A stretch of DNA of 36,760 nucleotides from Takakia lepidozioides. Taxonomy: Eukaryota > Streptophyta > Takakiopsida > Takakiales > Takakiaceae. The first letter of the stretch is position 1. The number at the start of each line of letters is the position of its first letter. The notes under the pieces were generated by a model. The model had not been told where the DNA came from. It saw only the letters and a list, made by a program, of their open reading frames with translations, and searched no databases. Below, one piece after another: positions 8,941 through 20,852 of this stretch. The DNA lies in the NCBI GenBank assembly GCA_030704615.1, contig CM060731.1, forward strand, positions 52,663,241-52,700,000, given 5' to 3'. A program made the position numbers and the translations under genes.

Positions 8941-11900
8941 GTTACACAATCCATAGAATCAGTGACAGGTGGACGCAAGATAACTTCAGGGAGATGGCCG
9001 ACGGAAGAAAGGACGGAAGCCAGTTTAGAAATGGACACGTGGAAGTCAAGGCGCGACACACAGCTGAGAAGGAAGTGCAAGAACAGGTGTCATCAAGAAA
9101 GATGACAAGAGTGGCCGTCAAAGTACCTACTTAGCACGTCAATTCGGATGAATGGCGGGCCCATTAATGAATACGAAAAAAAGGCAACGGAACAAACGGC
9201 ATGTACAGAAAAGCGAAATTCTTGTCACATGTGTTATCCTAGTGGACAGTCCAGCAGGGAAAGTCCACTAAAGAAAATTAAATCTAAAATCCAGTCACAG
9301 CGGTTACAGCCAATCATAAGCCAGAAGCAGGATCAAGAAATTGGAGGGATTTTAAGCGCAAGAGTCGGCGTCGTTCCAAGTAACGGGCGTCTCGACGGGA
9401 CAAACCATCAATGCTATAGCTTTGAAGCTATGGAGGAACTAACAGACTATACACTCGCAATATTACTTACGCAGTGGCATAGGGACGGAAGAACAGAGCG
9501 GATCTTTTCTCTTAATCGATGCTTGAAAGCCCCGCAGGCTTACAAGAAATTACCCATAGCATTTTGTGGCAACCATACGTTTATGTTTTGTGCCCTGCAG
9601 ACATTTCTTCAATTGTTACAGCCAAAACCTTTCTGTGGGTCTAGAATGAAGAGAGTGAGAGGAATGGAAGAAATCAGGGTGAAGAGCACCACAATACTGC
9701 AGAAACAAACGATTGCTACTCCACAGGCGGTACAGTTACTGAAGGAGCTGCGATTAGAAGGATTGCAAAGCAATGATTGGACATTGCACCATAGGCAGTA
9801 CATGTTACAATTCTTGCAGAACTTTGAGCCTAGGACAGGAGCAACAACGGTGAAGGGAGTTGAATTAGAAATTACTCCCCTATACCTACAGCAATTGTTT
9901 GAATTGCCATCAGGTCAGGTGCATGTGGAGGAGCACAGGGCAAGACTGCAAATAGGGGACTTATTCCAAGAAGGGAGTTTCTTTAAAACTCAGGATTATG
10001 TTTGTACCAAGGCCGTCTACCCAGGGCTAAGGGAGGTAGGCCAGGTATTGAACGTTCGGTTTGCCATGAAACAGAACCAACAGTATTTGAGCAGATCCTT
10101 CACAGAGGAAATACTCAAAGCCCTGAGAGGAGAAGAGGTAGCATGGGCGGACATAATGTACAACGCACTGGTAGAGGAGATGAAAAGATTATAGGGCACT
10201 GCCGCAAAGTCTCCTATCATAGTGTCTGACCCAATCATTGCTCAAATAATTCTTGATTCTTGCATACTTGATGCTCGGGAAAGAAAGGAGATGGGAGTGT
10301 TTGAGACCGAAACCACTGCAATAGAAGAGCAAGGCTCTTCACACAGTGAGGGTGGACTGGTAGGGCAACCCCAGTCTAAGAGACAGAGGCGGGGAAAGAC
10401 TGTAGTGGCAGATCCACTGGCTTCACGGAAACCGCATGATAATGTTTCCCAAGCTCTTGTGCAGGAAGGGGCACAGCAGTACAGAGAGCTGCTATTATTG
10501 GAAGCAGGGCCTTCAAAGAGGGAAGATGAAGTTACTTCAGTATCACAGCCATCACAGCCAGATGATCGGCTTGTCACAGAGTTACCACAAGTTGTCCATG
10601 CAGTTCTACCAGAAATAATTGATTTGGAGAAAGAAGGGTTAGATATCCCCACTACAGAACAGGTGGTGGCAGAAATTGAGAAGGGGGACCTTCTCTATGA
10701 AAATTCTGGTCTGGTCAGGGAAACAGTGATTCCGGAGGTGCAACGGTTGTCCAGGGGAAACCCTGCGATGCATATAATACACACAACTGTGACGGAGGTA
10801 CCACAGGTAGAATGTCAAGACACTACAGCACCTGTGACGGATGAAGTGGTTCAGGAAGAAAATCTGGTGGGGCAATGGCCTGAATGGTTCGTGAGGCATC
10901 ACACTGTTGAGGATCAGGGAGAACAGCAGCAAGCTCACCATGATGACCCTCAACATGCCATGCTTATGAGTTCTATAAGCAGGACACTTAATTTGTTGGG
11001 CACTTATGTCAAATCCCATGTTCCAACTACCCAATTGGCAGCTTTGAGGGAGGAACTCAGGAAGGAGTTTAAGGCTCGACTTGCCACAGAGTGTGCAAAC
11101 AAGATCGATGAGGAGGTCACTTTCAAGATACAACAAGACTTAGAGAGTACAAAAGCGGCTTTGCAATTGGCCAAGGAACAATTGATTGAGGCAGGCCTCG
11201 CGCAAGACCAGTTGCACGAAGCACATAAGCAACAGCTATACCAAATGCAGGTGAAGCATGAAAGCAAGTTGCAAGAAGTGAATGCACTACATACGGAGTT
11301 GCAGACAGTGCATGACAGGATGGCCATACAATGTGCTATACTCACAACTACGCTTGACCAAGCTACGATAGAAATTAACAGTCAAGCGGAAAGATGTACG
11401 AAGGCAGAGGCAGAGAATGTCGAGCAAGTGAAACTCATTGTCGATATGAAGAATACAGTCTGTCGCAATGAGAATACTTTCAAGCAATACAGGCAGGTTG
11501 AAGCTGACCAAGAGAGGTACATCCTGGAGTTGCAACAAAAGCTCATGGTAAATAGAAATGAACTCTCTGTGGCTAACAAGGCTTGGAAAGAAGCCAATAA
11601 TCTGGGTGCTGCCTATGCAAGTTTGGTTGAACCTCATGCGAAGTGCATGGAGGCTTTACAGCAGCAGATAGATGTGTACAGGTTCACAGAGGAGCAGACT
11701 CTCAGGGGTGCCACAAGCAACTTGGTGGATAACCACCTTATGCAGGTCTGGTTAGCACAAGGGCCGGTGGAGGGCAAAGCACCACGAAAGCTCACCCAAG
11801 CGAGATGAATGAGCTCAGACTGCAAGTGCAGAACATTGCCACAACTACTATAGACAATGTCTATAGTAGGATAGCGGAGTTACAGGAGGATGTAGACGGC

Positions 11901-13197
11901 CTGCAGACTCAGGTGGAGGACCTCACTTCAAATATTGACAAGAGAGTCTTTGTACCTGAGGAACAGATGATGGCTTCTTATTTACAAGCCAGAACTTTGG
12001 CTTTTCAGTCTTCTTCGCAGGGAGTGCAGGAGATGCCAATGGTACAAGAGCCAGTGCCACCAACACCACAACAAGTCACTGTGCTAGTAGCTGACCCTAT
12101 TGTTACTACAGCCACGGCCACCACAGCCTGAGGTATGGGGGAATGCTGCTTTTAACCCACCTAAAACTCCTTCTGCACGGGAGTACAGTCGGGCTATGAT
12201 TATGCCCTTCAACCAAATTCCCATTGTGTTGGATTTGGGTTGGAAGGAATTTAGTCCTCCGTAGTCGTTGGCACATTACTATCAAATCATTCGCATTTGG
12301 CTGCCTGTGGCAACTAGGACTAAAGTTCTTCCGAACAATCGACCAATTGAGGATCATCACTTTGCGCAGTACTGGCATGAGGCAAGTACCATGTTGAAGG
12401 AATTAATTGCCTTCCAAGTTGTACATGGATTCATTTATACCAAGACCAAAGAGGTAGCAAGTATTGTCATGGGCTGCGGGTTATACTACGCTGCTTGTTT
12501 TCTGGTACGTTATCACATTGAGCAGCAGAAGATGCAAACGCGCTTTCTAAGTTATTCCAGTGGGGATCATTGGGTCTTACCTTCAGTGCCACCTCATATG
12601 TACCTATATGAGGCAAAAGTTATGATGCAAAAGAATTCTTAGATTCGTTCATGGTTTCATGCGGCGTGGAACAATTTGTCAACACAGAAATTCGGCCCTG
12701 ACGATATTTTCTTTAAGAGACATGAGGCATGGAAATACTTGCACAATTCACAAGTCATTGGTACCCCACTCACCTGGACAGACAAGGAGCTCAGGGTCTT
12801 CACCAATTTTGCAATTCAGCGCTTACAACAAGTTTTACAGTTTAAACTTCCAGACATGGTGGGACCACATTGTATGCCCCAGAGGATTCCACAAAAAGTT
12901 CGGCCGTTAAAACACATGAGAGGCGATGAGGATTCTGATACTACTGATTTTTCAGCGAACTCTTTTGACATGGCAGAGGACTATGCAATTCAAATGGCAG
13001 AGAAGAAGCGACGGGGGTCTCCTATGCCTGAAAGATTACCTCGATATCAGCCAAAGGAGGGACTGACATTTCCAGGTAGTGTTCAATCATCTCCGTCAAC
13101 CAGTGAAAGACCTCGGGCTCGCACACAGAGTCCTTCACGAGACTCTAACCGTCAGAAGGGTGCTCGCTCACAAAGGGTTACAAATCCCAAACAGTAA
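8941..13197 (+). pseudogene. ORF3 of copy A, disrupted
   Basis: Collinear with the intact ORF3 of copy B. Compared with B the lesions are: TGA at 9103-9105 (GGA in B), TAG at 10192-10194 (CAA in B), loss of one A near 11800, a net loss of 5 bp near 12115, TAG at 12262-12264 (CAG in B) and TAG at 12640-12642 (CAA in B). All the regions of B are recognisable: the N-terminal helical domain with FCGNHTFMFCALQTFLQLL, the TKRQRRGK-like basic patch, the long coiled coil, and the C-terminal domain with LPVATRTKVLPNNRPIEDHHF. No full product can be made. Until 9103 this frame is fused to the upstream integrase frame. Confidence 0.85.
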
Positions 13198-13220
13198 ACC
13201 GTGAGGACACGGCTTTTTGA

Positions 13221-13235
13221 GAGGGGAAGGGGTAA
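13221..13235 (+). promoter_or_regulatory. Polypurine tract (copy A)
   Basis: GAGGGGAAGGGGTAA directly precedes the TG that starts the LTR. It corresponds to GAGGGGGGAAGGGG before the LTR of copy B. This is the expected primer site for plus-strand DNA synthesis in LTR retrotransposons. Confidence 0.75.
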
Positions 13236-14146
13236 TGTTAGAGGACTGTCTGGGACTTAGGCACTTTTACGGGATCTATGGGGTACCCTTAATTTTTGCA
13301 CAGACTGAGACCAACAGGAGCCTTAGGGGTGAGAGCAGCGCACTTTAGGGGGGGGGGGGGTTACACAACCCGTCACAGTCCGACACGGCCGACACAGCCG
13401 CCACAGCCAGACACAGCCGTCACAGCCAGTCACAGCTCGACATAGCCCGACACAACCCAACACAGTCGCACAGCCAGTCACAGTTTCACACAGCCAGTCA
13501 CAGCTTGACACAACTGTCACGACCATAGGGAACGGATAGCAGAATAGGGAACGACTGTGGGGAACAACATTTGCGAATGAAACATGTTAGTTCACGGATG
13601 ACGGTTAGTGAGGGAAACGGTTAGAACCACGGAAAGGAAGATAAAGCGAGGAGTGGGGACTGGAGGAGCATCACTTCGTGGGGATCAGAACTTGGAAATG
13701 AAGCGGAGAGCGCATCTCTGAGGAGAAAGAGGGAGAGCACGGAGTAGGAGGAAAACGATCTGTTGATACTGGCTGAATGCAAGAAGTAGAGTTGTAATGT
13801 AGAGCAGAATAGAGACACCATGGCTTCAGCCTGATACTTGATAGATATTAATCTGATACATACTTCATACTCACACTGTGTAGAGAGACTTGAGTGAAGC
13901 TGTGGAATGAATGGATGGAATCCGATAGATTGCTGAAGCAAGCTGATACTTAAATACCAACAGTAAGGTAACTAGCTAACATGAATGCGGGAAGGAAAAC
14001 AAATAGGAAACACCCCCATGATACACTAGCTGTAGGTCATGACTGATTGTTCTGAGCGGGCTGAGTGCTTAGAGATTTCCAACTCTTCTATCTTGGAGTT
14101 CCCGCCTCGGATAGCGAAGGGATGGGTGAGTAAAAGCCGCGCGACA
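13236..14146 (+). repeat. 3' LTR of copy A, 911 bp
   Basis: Starts TGTTAGAGGACTGT and ends GCCGCGCGACA (TG..CA ends, TGT/ACA inverted terminal bases). It matches 34111-35193 except for the length of the internal CACAGCC array, which accounts for most of the size difference. Shared blocks include TACGGGATCTATGGGGTACC, TAATTTTTGCACAGACTGAG and CATGATACACTAGCTGTAGG. Only this LTR of copy A is in the window. Confidence 0.88.
13365..13520 (+). repeat. CACAGCC minisatellite inside the LTR (copy A)
   Basis: After a run of G comes a degenerate array of CACAGCC(G/A)(A/G)(C/T)ACAGCC-type words (GACACAGCCGTCACAGCC, CACAGCCAGTCACAG) ending in TTGACACAACTGTCACGA. It is shorter than the corresponding array at 34231-34605. 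Confidence 0.85.
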
Positions 14147-15343
14147 GGAACGTGAAGCCAACATGCTAGAGAGGCGATTTGGAACCGCATCTGTTTGTGA
14201 CGTTACGTTCAAATGGCGATGTGCATTTTAGTGTTTGTTGATCGCGGACAACATCAAAAGCAAGCCTCATACTGCGGAATGACAGACGAACAAATGATGC
14301 ATTCAGGGGATAGGCAAATTCATGCAAATCATAGATTTCACTCATGACAGTGATGCAAAACATTGCTCAACAAAAGTCTTTGACCAGTGACCAAGAACAC
14401 CAACAAAATATGAAATCCAAGACACTCTAACATATTGCCTTGTGCAATCTGCACTGTAGCAGGCCGTCCCGGAGCTCCACGCCGTGTGGTACTGGAATAG
14501 AAGCTTCGCAATACGGGCTGTTCCGATCCACCCACTTTGCCATGGGGGGGTGTTCTAAGAATGGGAGAGCCCATGAAGAAAGCTTCTTGTATGATAAAAC
14601 AACTGAGATCACAGCTCATGTTCTTCTCTCTAATGTACATATCCCCAATGACCTGCCCCAAGCTAGAACAGCAGCAGGATGACATCAGGGAATAATGATG
14701 TGGTGCAAGGCATGGGGGCACCAGCAGTGTAGTGCTGAATGTACTGCATCCTGCTCGAGCCATTCACAGATGGGGGACTGTACAAGTGAGTCAGATGGTG
14801 TTAGCTGGGGCATGAGAGAAATTGCCCATAAAATGCATCTACGCAAAGAACCCATTCAACCAGCCAGAGCATCATCTATGCGGATTGCCGGATTCTTTTG
14901 GGGAAAAATGCAAACATGATAAGTAGGGACCAAGCTTAAAAGCACTCCACTGGTATTCAATGGTCCATAAACACGAGCCTGCCCAATATAAGACCCACAA
15001 AATCACTGAGGCAATTATGTAATGTAAACAGGAAGGCACATGCACTTTGTCAACAATGTACCCAAAGGCAGAACTGATGTGTAAATCTGCACGCCGTTCC
15101 AAAGTCTATAGTGACATAAATGTCATGTCACGTTGCCAGACAGACACGCCATGTAAGTTGGACACCTCCAACACCCTGCTACAAGGACACCCCCAAGGGC
15201 AACCCTTAGTGCCAGTCTTATGAATCCCACATTATTCATGAATCAACCGGGATTACATATTGAATTTTGCCCAATACCACCCTTCATATACTTGAGATAG
15301 AGAAAGACAGTTGGGGGGGGGAAGTCGTACCTCATTCTAGGTA
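14147..15343. other. About 1.2 kb without a recognisable gene
   Basis: Short frames only, none with a familiar motif. It lies between the LTR end of copy A and the 3' end of the CACTA transposase, and may be part of that transposon's 3' untranslated or terminal region. The sequence AGGGCAACCCTTAGTG ends at 15212 and resembles the inward side of a CACTA-type terminus, but it points the wrong way to bound the gene on its right, and no partner was found. Confidence 0.4.
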
Positions 15344-18300
15344 CTAGTACACATCCACATCAACCAACTCCTCATCATTGGACTCTGAATCTCCATCGCA
15401 ACTGTCCTCAGTGGGACATGGATGTGCTTCCTCAGATCGCATGTCTCTGTAAAGTGAAGCAACCTCTTCAGGTGTCACTTGGATGGTCTGGCCCACCCTG
15501 TCAGCAGCAACATTCGTCTCTTCAATGTGATTGGGGGCTAAGAGGCCTGATACACTTGCAATATCATCGTTGCAAATGCTCACATCACAAACAGCCCTGC
15601 GTGACCTGGGGTTTTTTTCCAGCACCACGTTCCATCTCGGTTCATTCACACACTCAGAGAAAAAACTTGCTCGACCTGTGATGGGAGCACAAAAGGCTGT
15701 TCAAGTGGAGGCAACAAGTGGGAGAAATTCACCAATGTGAAGCCAGAGTCATCCTGCTTCATTGACACAGGCTGAGAGCCCACACGTCGTGCACGCACCC
15801 ATGAACACAAATAGCACCGTGGTGTGTGTGGAGCCATAATCCAATTCTAAAATCTCCTTTATGACACCCACATACCGTACGCTTTCCACCACCTGCTCAC
15901 CTGAAATGCAAGTACAGTCATGCTGGAAAACAGTAGAGACCCCCGAGTCATATGTCACAAAGGGGCTGTTGAGTCCATCTGAAGTAACCCTGAAGTGGTT
16001 TCCATAAGCCGACATGCTCTTGTATGATGTTGCGATTAATGATGGGGGTTTGGACATGTCCAACAATTCCTTGCATGCTGAATCAGTAGCATGGTTGGCA
16101 ACACTTGACACATGCTGGCAGACTGCTTTTACCAGCCATTCTGCAAAGTGAGGGAGAGCACGGATCCTATTCTGGTTAGCAGCATTTTCAGTCTCCAACC
16201 TGGATTTCTCCACCTCATAGGTCCTGCCAACACACGCACAACCACATCAATTTATCTAGTGCAACCCCTGCAGCCGATGGAAGAACTATTGCACACACAC
16301 CTATACAAAGCATACGCATGCATAGCAGGTACCAGAAGCTGTGACATACACTCACGTTTGCCACTTACCCCAACATAATGCTCAAACTGGGATGGTTGTG
16401 AATGATGTAGTCATGGACAAGCTACAACAATTCGATGGTCAACCTGCGTGGTCGACCAACTCCTTCCAACACCTAGCCCGACACTGATTCCTCCTCTCCT
16501 GCATCCCACACTCTCCGCCTAGTAGCATCAACAGAAGACAAGTACTTTGTACAAAATCCCAATGCCTCGTCAATCACGTAGCCCTCCGCCATACTGCCCT
16601 CAGGCTTCGCCAAGTTTCGCACATACCCTTTAAAATCCTTCATTGCTCTCTCCACCGGGTACATCCACCGAGAAGCTACAGGTCCACACAAATCCAGCTC
16701 ATCCACCAAGTGGATAAGTAAATGTGTCATAACATCAAAAAATGAGGGTGGGAACTCTTTCTCCAGAAGACAAAGAGTCACTGCCACCTCCTTCTTCAAT
16801 TCCTCATGCTCGGTAGGATCAATCAATTTTGCACAAAGCTTGCGAAACACACGAGACACTCTTAGTATGGCATTGCGAACCCCAAGCGCCATCAACCCAC
16901 GTAGAGCAAGTGGGAGGATCTGTTGCATTAGCACGTGATAATCATGTGACTTCAATTGGCTCAACTTTTGTTTGACCACATGTTTTTTGAAAGCAGAGGC
17001 ATAGCCAGTGGGTACTTTCAGATTCGTGATAATCTCCAAGAACACCCGTTGCTCTGGTTTTGTGAGCACATATGGCGCATCAGGCATTACCAATGTATCC
17101 ACTCTGGTGGGATGGCGTCATAACCAAAGAGGCTTTTGAATGCCCTGCAATTCCAGATCGCGGCGAACTTTCATCGTGTCCTTTTCCCCGAAAAGAGTCT
17201 TCATTATGTTCTCCGTCACGTTCTTCTCGCAATGCATGGTATCAAAAGTGTGGCGGATGATAAGATGCTGCACCATGTGGTCTAACAAATTAGGTACATT
17301 GCAATGTAGTCATGAATGATGTTAACAACACAAGTTCAGTAAACAAACAATCATGCACAATGAAAACCAATGCACTGTTATGTTCCCAAAACACAGGTGT
17401 GGTAATCGCACCTCCCAGTAAGGCAAGTCAAACAGAATGGACAATCGTTTTACGCCATGGAGCTTGGAGGGATCGTTCTGTGCGCCTACAGTCCCACCAT
17501 CATCAATCCATTGTTTGTAATGTCGTGCACGCTCCTTGATTTCGGTGGCTGTCACTGTATGTGGAGCAGGTCACATGTCTCGCGCCCCATTAAAAAGTCT
17601 GGATCTTCTATAGGCATGATTGTGGGGAAGATACCGTCGATGCCCCTGGAATATCAATTTCTTGCAAGCTGGGGAATATCTGGAATCGACTTGAGGGCCA
17701 CATGCTGGACAAGCAGAGTACCCTTGGTGAACCTGACTTGATAACAAGCCATAGGCGGGGAAGTCATGTATGGACCACATGAGGACTGCACGCATGGTAA
17801 AAGCCCGCTCTCCTTCAATGGCTGCCACATCCACGGCTGCAACTCCCACCCACAATGTCGTTAGCTCCTCCACTAGTGGTTGCAGGTAAACATCCACATT
17901 TTCACTTGTCACAGATTCCTTTCCAGGAATGAGGAGTGTTAACATGACAAAAAAAATCTTCGTTACCAACCATGGAGGTAGATTATAATTGAGCACCATG
18001 ATAGGCCAGGTGGACCAACTTGCGCATTTTGTGCCATAAGGATTGACCCCATCCAGTGCCAATCCAAGACGCAGATTTCTTGGATTTGAAGCAAAATCCG
18101 GCCATGTGTTGTCAATATGGCACCAAGCCTTACTGTCTGCAGCATGCCGGACCATGCCATCTGCACTTCTATGATTGTTGTGCCACTTCATGAGCTTTGC
18201 CAGCGTCTTAACTCGGAACATCCGTTTCAATCTAGGTATGAGAGGAAAGTATCACAGCACCTTCTTGGGCACCTTCCCACGGCCGTCCATGTATTGAGGA

Positions 18301-18600
18301 CTGTGGCACTTGGGGCAATTTGCAGCCTTTTCCAGGTCTCCACGAAACAATACACATCCAGGCTCACAGGCATGGATCTGTTTGTATCCTAGACCCATCA
18401 TGGCGATCATATTTTTGGCCTCATACTGCGATTTGGGCAAGGTGTTTTGTTTGGGCAAAATCTCCAGCCTCAACAATGAAAATAACTCATCCACAAATGC
18501 GTTGGTACATCTGTGAGTGGCGCAAGAATTGAGCAACATCAATGTGGCAGTCAATCGGGGGGCTGCTATTTCATGAGCGGCAGGAGCATGAGCGGAAAAA
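15344..18600 (-). pseudogene. En/Spm (CACTA) TNP2-type transposase, several in-frame stops
   Basis: Minus-strand exons in family order: LLNSCATHRCTNAFVDELF and CEPGCVLFRGDLEKAANCPK (about 18560-18260); the Transposase_21 (TNP2) core, with NPRNLRLGLALDGVNPYG and SACPACGP (18230-17571), then LFDLPYWE; HTFDTMHCEKNVTENIM (about 17230); the DUF4218 region, with QQILPLALRGLMALGVR, LIHLVDELDLCGPVASRWMY and PVERAMKDFKGYVRN (17102-16473); and the DUF4216-like end, with VRYVGVIKEILELDYG (about 15870), to a stop at 15344. One intron is clear: donor GTAAGT at 16368 and acceptor TTGGCAG ending at 16224, phase kept. In-frame stops: TGA at 18252, 17571 and 17118; TAG at 16473 and 16422 (coordinates of the lower base). 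The protein would cut at CACTA ends; this copy is dead. Confidence 0.88.
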
Positions 18601-18711
18601 AAAAAAAGCATGAGCAGACCATTGTGAGTCCACGGAAATAGGGTTAGGAGGCACGGAAATAGGGTCATGTGAAGTTGGAATGTGGCACCAGTGGACTTGA
18701 AATGCAACATT

Positions 18712-20645
18712 TTATTGCAAATTTTGTGGCAAGCCACGTCTATACAAGTGTGTTCTAACTGTCATAGCCGGAATGGGCACTACTCTCCTACACCCTCCGG
18801 ACAAGTGCTGGAAAAGAGGATCACTAGCAATCGATCTCTCGAACTCCTCATTTCGCGTTTGCCAATGGGGACCCCATTTGTCCACCTCATCGGAAGTGTG
18901 GGCACGGGAAGCTCCGTGGTTGTTCTCAATGGAAACGTAAAACGCGGCAGACCCCATTTGATATCCATCCCGGAAAGAGAATTTCAGCTTGTCGATATCG
19001 CCTGGGAGGGCAGGTCTCACCACCTGCAATGACACCAAGCGGCAAAGGGGAATTCGAAGCTTGGCCGGGTACACCATGCCCCCCAGCACCCTGCCAATGT
19101 TGCTGTGGGTTGCCTCCAACATCTTGGCAGCGGCCAACTTCATATCCGCCTCGGACATGACGTCTGCTGCAGAGGGGTTTTCCGGCAGCCCACCAGGACC
19201 GCCAAATCCAGCCTGTATGCTCCGGGTTTGGGGCCTGGGGATGTCCGGGAGGATGTCATCCTGGTCAGAAAGCTCCCTGTCGTCCTCCTCAACAGGGTCA
19301 GCCACCTGCGAAACCACCTCCAGCACTCTCCCCGTCTCTACTGCCCTCTCCTTGGCTTCACCTCGAACTTGCACAATCCGTGCTCTTTCTGGTGTTCTTT
19401 CCTCTCCTCCACTCTCCACCATATGGGTAATTGCAGGGGCTGCTCTTGCCCGCGATGGTCTAACTGGTGTGTTACTGCCTCTCTGTGGTGTCTTGGAGGG
19501 ATCCACCGTCTCTGTGCGTCCCTCGCTTACATTGGCATCTGTCATTTGGGCACCCCTGGCCTCTTCAGTGGCCTTTTCTCTTTCCTCCTGGCTAGCATTA
19601 TGTCTCGTCTGTTCTTTTGCCCTCTCTTTTGCCCTCTCACGGGCTTTCTGTTTCTTACTAGGGCTAGCAGCAGGGGAGCCCTCCAAGACGACCACCTTTG
19701 ATTGAGGCGAACTGACACCCTCGCGCGCACTGCTCACTCCCCTCTCCGCAGCCCGTGACGGCTCTCTCGCCGGGGATTGCATGTGCTTAGCTTTCTTCTT
19801 TTTCTTTGCGTGAGCGGGCCCTACTGCATGTGCATGAACAACCTCCATTGCCGAATCTGCTGTCCTCATGTCCTCACGCCCTTCACCTGCCATGCCGCCT
19901 GCACCAACCTCCCCAATGCCTATTCTGTCGTACTCTTGTTGCAAATCCTCCCGTCCACCAACAAAAGGTTTAAGTTTGCCCTCTCGCCCCAAGTTGGGCG
20001 ATTCAAACATGCGATGAGTTGGAGCTGTCGATGATACCACCAGCGTGCCGGGCTCGTCGTCACTCTGTCATTCCCCAAAATCGTGAAAACCAACATCGGT
20101 GCAAAAACCAGCATCGCAACGAGCAGCGCAACCACCATAGCAACAATCGTGTAACAAAAATGAAAACATAACAAGTTTAGGAAGTATGGAGAGCCATGCA
20201 ACAACAATGAAAACAAATGCAACCATTGCCTGAGAATGACATGCACAAGCAGCCTTCTCCAGAGCTGCCGGATTTGCACACGCATTGCAAACAATCTAAG
20301 GTTCACTCAACTATCTAAAGTTCACTCATCCAACGAAGCCAGGATGAAGATGCAAAAACAAAGCGAGGCAACAAAGCGAAAGCAAAAAAGAAATCGAACA
20401 AAGCGAAAGCAGAAGTGGCTTGCCTGAGAGTACTCGGCTTCAGTTGGCGCGGGTTGTGAGCAAGACACTGGAATCTCCTGCTGGAGCTTCAGTTTGGCCA
20501 TGCGAGAGATTGGCCGTCGTCCGTAGTACAGAGCTTTCAACTTCCGCCGCGGTTTGGATGTGAGGTCTCTCTCAGGAGAGCCACGCCCTTCAGGCGGCAT
20601 AAGTCCCAGCCAAAATGGAAAAAGATCTCCGTTTTTGGGGTACAT
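18712..20645 (-). CDS. Two-exon gene of unknown function beside the CACTA transposase (possible TNPA-like partner)
   Basis: ATG at 20645 opens exon 1 (20645-20424, 74 codons: MYPKNGDLFPFWLGLMPPEG..., ending EYSQ). It stops at a consensus GC donor CAG|GCAAGC. Exon 2 begins at 20064 after GACAG, in the same phase (SDDEPGTLVVSS), and stays open to 18712, giving about 524 residues. The middle, about 100-330, is highly charged and Ala/Glu/Lys/Arg-rich, with a KKKKKAK patch and a possible coiled coil. The C-terminal 120 residues look folded (RIPLCRLVSLQVVRPALPGD, FRDGYQMGSAAFYVSIENN). No known domain is recognised. It reads in the same direction as, and ends just before, the TNP2 gene; CACTA elements often carry a second gene for a terminus-binding protein. 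That role is inference only. Confidence 0.6.
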
Positions 20646-20852
20646 GCCTCGAATAGCATGTTAAGCCAAGATTAGCATCAGATTTAGAGTACGTATCCGG
20701 GAAGCCATGTGTCGCCAGCCCGAATGAAAACGGATGGCGGTGGACATTTATTGCCCAACTGCGCAATTAAATGTCGGATGAAGCCCTCCATGTCGGATGA
20801 AAATCGACGGAACTCGGCCCGGAATTTCCAACGTAGAGGTAATTCGGAGCGC

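Larger units (their letters stand above)
7949..14146 (+). mobile_element. LTR retrotransposon copy A (5'-truncated; integrase end, ORF3, 3' LTR)
   Basis: From AGAGTACAACATATTACCCA at about 7950 to the LTR end at 14146 this is collinear with copy B from about 28752 to 35193. It carries the integrase catalytic end, GPY/F region, CACAGCC minisatellite, ORF3, polypurine tract and a 911-bp 3' LTR. Everything 5' of the last integrase catalytic stretch is absent and replaced by unrelated sequence, so the copy was cut by deletion, recombination or misassembly. ORF3 has several disabling changes. After the LTR comes GGAAC; a target duplication cannot be tested because the left end is missing. Confidence 0.9.

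Noticed and set aside
7648-9105. One 485-codon protein starting upstream of copy A
   Set aside because: Its first 100 codons read the transit-peptide region in a different frame and join by chance to the integrase remnant at 7949.
10192-12642. A variant genetic code reading TAG as Gln, as in some green algae, because three TAGs in copy A align to Gln codons
   Set aside because: Copy A also has a TGA and two frameshifts, the CACTA gene has both TGA and TAG stops, and pol of copy B ends at TAG. Ordinary decay by C-to-T change explains all of it.
15196-15212. CACTA-type terminus (AGGGCAACCCTTAGTG) for the TNP2 element
   Set aside because: Its orientation would bound an element lying to the left, not the transposase on the right, and no matching CACTA partner was found.
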